Shown here one piece after another: positions 60,778 through 64,000 of a stretch of 64,000 nucleotides of DNA. The DNA is from Pedobacter kyonggii (GTDB lineage Bacteria; Bacteroidota; Bacteroidia; Sphingobacteriales; Sphingobacteriaceae), in contig NZ_SIXF01000004.1 of the NCBI RefSeq assembly GCF_004310665.1, positions 62,001 to 126,000 of the forward strand, in the 5' to 3' direction. The translations under genes were made by a program, and so were the position numbers. A model generated the notes under the pieces. The model did not search any database, was not told the DNA's origin, and saw only the letters and a program-made list of their open reading frames with translations. The number at the start of each line of letters is the position of its first letter. Within the stretch, counting starts at the first letter, position 1.

Positions 60778-63700
60778 CTATCCTTTGTTTTCAATCCACT
60801 TGCGTGCATTCACAAAGGCTTCCATCCATGGCGAAACTTCATCTTTACGGCCTTGTGGGTAATTTGCCCAGTGCCATTGGAACAATGAACGCTCAATGTG
60901 CGGCATCATAACCAGGTGGCGGCCAGTTTCATCACATAACATTGCAGTATTATAATCTGATCCATTCGGACTGGCCGGATAGGTTTCGTAAGCATATTTG
61001 GCTACGATTTTATATTTATCTTCTGCGTATGGCAATGAGAATCTTCCTTCACCATGCGATACCCAAACGCCTAACGTGCTTCCTGCCAGTGTAGATAACA
61101 TGACCGAATTGTTTTCTTGTAAGGTTAAAGATGTGAAAATACTTTCGTGCTTGCCACTTTTGTTGTGGAGCATTTTAGGTTTTTCTTCATGGTCTTTATT
61201 AATTAAGCCCAGCTCTACAAATAACTGGCAACCATTACAAACCCCAACAGATAAGGTATCAGGGCGGGCAAAGAATTTTTCTAATGCTACCCTTGCTTTT
61301 TCGTTGTATAAAAATGCACCAGCCCAACCTTTGGCCGATCCTAAAACATCAGAGTTAGAGAAACCACCAACTGCACCTATAAACTGAATGTCTTCTAAAG
61401 TTTCTCTTCCGGTGATTAAATCGGTCATGTGTACATCTTTCACATCAAAACCTGCCAAATACATGGCATTGGCCAGTTCACGCTCAGAGTTACTTCCTTT
61501 TTCGCGGATAATGGCTGCTTTTGGTCGTGGTTTGGTGGAGTCGATTACAGGTTTCTTTCCGTCAAAAGTTGTTGGGAAGGTATAATTTAAAACCTGGTTT
61601 TTATAATTGTCGTAACGTTCTTTTGCCAATCCGTTACCGGTTTGTTTGCTATCTAATAAGTATGAAGTTTTAAACCAAACATCACGTAAGTGGTCGACAT
61701 CGAAACTGAAACTTTCTGAAGCATTTTTAACTTCCAGTTTAGCTGATAAAGTTACTTCACCAATTTTGTGGAAAGCAACGCCGGCCTGAGCAAAGGTTTC
61801 TTCAACTGAAGCATCAGCCTGGAAAACGATACCAATGTTCTCTGCAAATAATACTTTAATGCTATCGGTTTCTGCCAATGAAGACAAATCAATCGAAGCG
61901 CCTAAATCGCGGTCGGCAAAACACATTTCCAATAAGGTTGTAATTAAACCACCACTACCAATATCATGACCCGCCTGGATTTTGTCAGCTTTAATTAATC
62001 GCTGAAGCGTATTAAAAGCCGTTTTAAATTGATCAGCACCTTTAACATCAGGTGTTTCTGTACCGATTTTGTTTAAAATCTGTGCAAAAGATGAACCACC
62101 TAATTTGTAGGTATCGTTAGAAAGGTTGATGTAATAAATCGATCCACCATTTTTTTGAAGCACCGGCTCAACCACTTTAGTAATATCGTCGCAATTTGCT
62201 CCGGCAGAAATAATTACCGTTCCCGGTGCAATTACATCACCATCTTTGTATTTCTGTTTCATCGATAACGAATCTTTTCCGGTTGGGATATTGATTCCTA
62301 AATCGATGGCAAAATCTGAACAGGCTTTTACCGCTGCATATAAACGGGCATCTTCGCCTTCGTTTTTACAGGCCCACATCCAGTTGGCAGAAAGTGAAAC
62401 ACTTTTTAAGCCATCTTTTAGGGGTGCCCAAACAATATTTGATAGTGATTCTGCAATCGCATTGCGGCTACCTGCTGCAGGATCAATCAAGGCCGAAAGT
62501 GGTGCATGGCCAACTGAAGTGGCTATTCCTTCTTTCCCCTGAAAATCTAAAGCCATTACACCACAGTTATTCAATGGCAATTGTAACGGACCTGCACATT
62601 GCTGTTTGGCTACGCGGCCACCCACGCAACGGTCTACTTTATTGGTTAACCAATCTTTAGCTGCAACCGCTTCTAATTGAAGCACTTGTTCTAAATAGGT
62701 GTTTAATTCGTTGTTGTTATAGGTTACAGCTTCGTACTTACGATCGATGGTTTGATCGTCCATTACGATTTTTGGTGAACTGCCAAACATGGCGGCCAAT
62801 TCGAAATCCATAGGTTTTAAACCTGTTGTTGCAGATTTAAAGGTAAAACGGTGATCGCCGGTTACTTTACCTACGGTATACATTGGCGAGCGTTCGCGGT
62901 CTGCTATTTTTTGTAAGGTTTCGATATGCTCGTTGCCGATTACCAAACCCATTCTTTCCTGCGATTCGTTTCCGATAATTTCTTTAGCCGAAAGGGTAGG
63001 GTCGCCCACTGGTAATTTATCAAGGTCTATTAAACCACCGGTTTCTTCAACCAGTTCTGATAAACAGTTTAAGTGACCGCCTGCACCGTGATCGTGGATA
63101 GAGATAATCGAATTGTGATCGCTTTCTACCATGCCCCGCACCGCATTTGCAGCACGTTTTTGCATTTCAGGATTTGATCTCTGGATCGCATTTAATTCGA
63201 TTCCGCTTCCATGCTGACCAGTATCTGCCGAGGAAACCGCTGCACCACCCATCCCGATTCTATAATTTTCTCCACCCAGAATAACGATATTATCGCCTTC
63301 TTGTGGTTTAAGTTTTTGTGCCTGACTGGCTTTACCATAACCTATACCGCCTGCAAGCATAATTACTTTATCGAAACCTAGTTTTCTGGAATCTTCTTCG
63401 TGTTCGAAAGTTAAAACCGAACCAGTAATAAGCGGTTGACCGAATTTATTTCCAAAATCTGTAGCACCGTTTGATGCTTTGATCAGGATATCCATCGGGG
63501 TTTGGTATAACCATTGTCTTTCCTCAACACCTTTTTCCCAAGCGCGGTTATCTTCTAAACGCGAAAGCGCAGTCATGTAAACGGCAGTTCCTGCCAAAGG
63601 CAACGAACCTTGTCCACCTGCTAAACGGTCTCTGATTTCGCCTCCTGAACCAGTTGCTGCGCCATTAAAAGGCTCAACTGTGGTGGGGAAATTATGTGTT

Positions 63701-64000
63701 TCTGCTTTTAATGAGATGACCGATTCGAAATCGCTTGTGGTATAATAATCAGGTTCATCGGCACGTTTAGGGGCAAATTGCTGCACTTTCGGGCCTTTGA
63801 TAAAAGCTACGTTATCTTTATAGGCCGAAACAATATCGTTAGGGTTTTCTTCGGATGTTTTGCGGATCAGTTTAAACAAAGAAGTAGGCTGTTCTACGCC
63901 ATCGATTACAAATTTGCCATTGAAAATTTTATGGCGGCAGTGTTCCGAATTTACCTGAGAGAAACCAAAAACTTCAGAATCGGTTAACGGTCTTTCTAAT
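60778..64000 (-). CDS. purL: Phosphoribosylformylglycinamidine synthase (partial, N-terminus beyond window)
   Basis: The frame continues past the right window edge: the first residues visible include FSQVNSEHCRHKIFNG, a hallmark of large PurL. About 1070 residues are present of a protein normally near 1220-1300. It has two AIR-synthase-like halves (GAATGSGGEIRDRLAGGQGS; HDIGSGGLITTLLEMCF) and a C-terminal class I glutaminase with nucleophile Cys in SVGVCNGCQLFVELG and WVSHGEGRFSLP. It converts FGAR and glutamine to FGAM, the step before PurM. An in-frame TTG at 63879 is not the start. Confidence 0.95.
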   Translation of the reverse strand, partial: LERPLTDSEVFGFSQVNSEHCRHKIFNGKFVIDGVEQPTSLFKLIRKTSEENPNDIVSAYKDNVAFIKGPKVQQFAPKRADEPDYYTTSDFESVISLKAETHNFPTTVEPFNGAATGSGGEIRDRLAGGQGSLPLAGTAVYMTALSRLEDNRAWEKGVEERQWLYQTPMDILIKASNGATDFGNKFGQPLITGSVLTFEHEEDSRKLGFDKVIMLAGGIGYGKASQAQKLKPQEGDNIVILGGENYRIGMGGAAVSSADTGQHGSGIELNAIQRSNPEMQKRAANAVRGMVESDHNSIISIHDHGAGGHLNCLSELVEETGGLIDLDKLPVGDPTLSAKEIIGNESQERMGLVIGNEHIETLQKIADRERSPMYTVGKVTGDHRFTFKSATTGLKPMDFELAAMFGSSPKIVMDDQTIDRKYEAVTYNNNELNTYLEQVLQLEAVAAKDWLTNKVDRCVGGRVAKQQCAGPLQLPLNNCGVMALDFQGKEGIATSVGHAPLSALIDPAAGSRNAIAESLSNIVWAPLKDGLKSVSLSANWMWACKNEGEDARLYAAVKACSDFAIDLGINIPTGKDSLSMKQKYKDGDVIAPGTVIISAGANCDDITKVVEPVLQKNGGSIYYINLSNDTYKLGGSSFAQILNKIGTETPDVKGADQFKTAFNTLQRLIKADKIQAGHDIGSGGLITTLLEMCFADRDLGASIDLSSLAETDSIKVLFAENIGIVFQADASVEETFAQAGVAFHKIGEVTLSAKLEVKNASESFSFDVDHLRDVWFKTSYLLDSKQTGNGLAKERYDNYKNQVLNYTFPTTFDGKKPVIDSTKPRPKAAIIREKGSNSERELANAMYLAGFDVKDVHMTDLITGRETLEDIQFIGAVGGFSNSDVLGSAKGWAGAFLYNEKARVALEKFFARPDTLSVGVCNGCQLFVELGLINKDHEEKPKMLHNKSGKHESIFTSLTLQENNSVMLSTLAGSTLGVWVSHGEGRFSLPYAEDKYKIVAKYAYETYPASPNGSDYNTAMLCDETGRHLVMMPHIERSLFQWHWANYPQGRKDEVSPWMEAFVNARKWIENKG

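Noticed and set aside
60591-60911. 106-codon ORF crossing the end of purL
   Set aside because: Overlaps the conserved C-terminus of purL on the other strand and dispersed repeat text.
63877-63879. TTG as a start for PurL
   Set aside because: The frame continues upstream with FSQVNSEHCRHKIFNG, so the gene simply runs off the window.

Overview
This 64 kb window looks like a chromosomal segment of a Bacteroidota bacterium, most likely Pedobacter or a close relative in the Sphingobacteriaceae. The evidence is the low GC content, an Oar-like TonB-dependent receptor, a type IX secretion cargo with a gliding-type C-terminal domain next to a PorP/SprF protein, glutamine synthetase III, an ISAon1-type IS, and promoters of the Bacteroidetes TAnnTTTG type. 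Genus assignment is inference. I saw no rRNA, tRNA, CRISPR array or prophage.

Layout. 1-6048 (all minus): a CusABC-type RND metal efflux set (pump cut by the window edge, lipoprotein adaptor, TolC-like channel) followed by a histidine kinase/response regulator pair with a TAATG overlap. 6452-11736: an L-fucose block (L-fucose dehydrogenase, UxaA-type sugar-acid dehydratase, FucP permease, divergent AraC regulator). 11956-17757: small membrane proteins, a GlxA-type regulator, a DinB/DinB/DUF1579/DUF1801 run, DoxX, DUF2147 and a YCF48-like propeller. 17911-23629: a tellurite/chemical-stress (Ter) cluster of TerC, HAD phosphatase, PRTase, two TerD proteins, TelA and a 320-residue orphan. 24331-31028: PorP/SprF plus a 1922-residue T9SS-exported multidomain nuclease. 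31561-39832: housekeeping (Sua5/YrdC, FMN glutamate-synthase-like protein, AsnRS), then the transglutaminase / alpha-E / circularly permuted ATP-grasp triad. 40439-46786: ferritin, an intact ISAon1-type IS with 8-bp target duplication, a small conserved protein, GNAT, an MBL hydrolase and dihydrolipoamide dehydrogenase. 47505-52936: the TonB-dependent receptor, an astacin-type metalloprotease lipoprotein and a small conserved protein. 52996-64000: PurM, an IS110 element inside a dispersed repeat, glutamine synthetase III, a TonB energy transducer and PurL (cut by the window edge).

The intergenic DNA is unusually rich in structure. It holds a 291-bp MITE with 13-bp inverted repeats and 9-bp target duplications, at least four copies of a ~260-bp repeat starting TTTTGGAA, nested palindromes ending CGTCATTCCC or CGTCATTGCGAG, and a block of plant-telomere-like CCCTAAA heptamers. 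There is also a candidate small RNA between two terminators near 40.0 kb. The IS110 element carries, upstream of its recombinase, a 12-bp stem enclosing a smaller hairpin where bridge RNAs lie in the IS110 group, and it sits inside one copy of the ~260-bp repeat.
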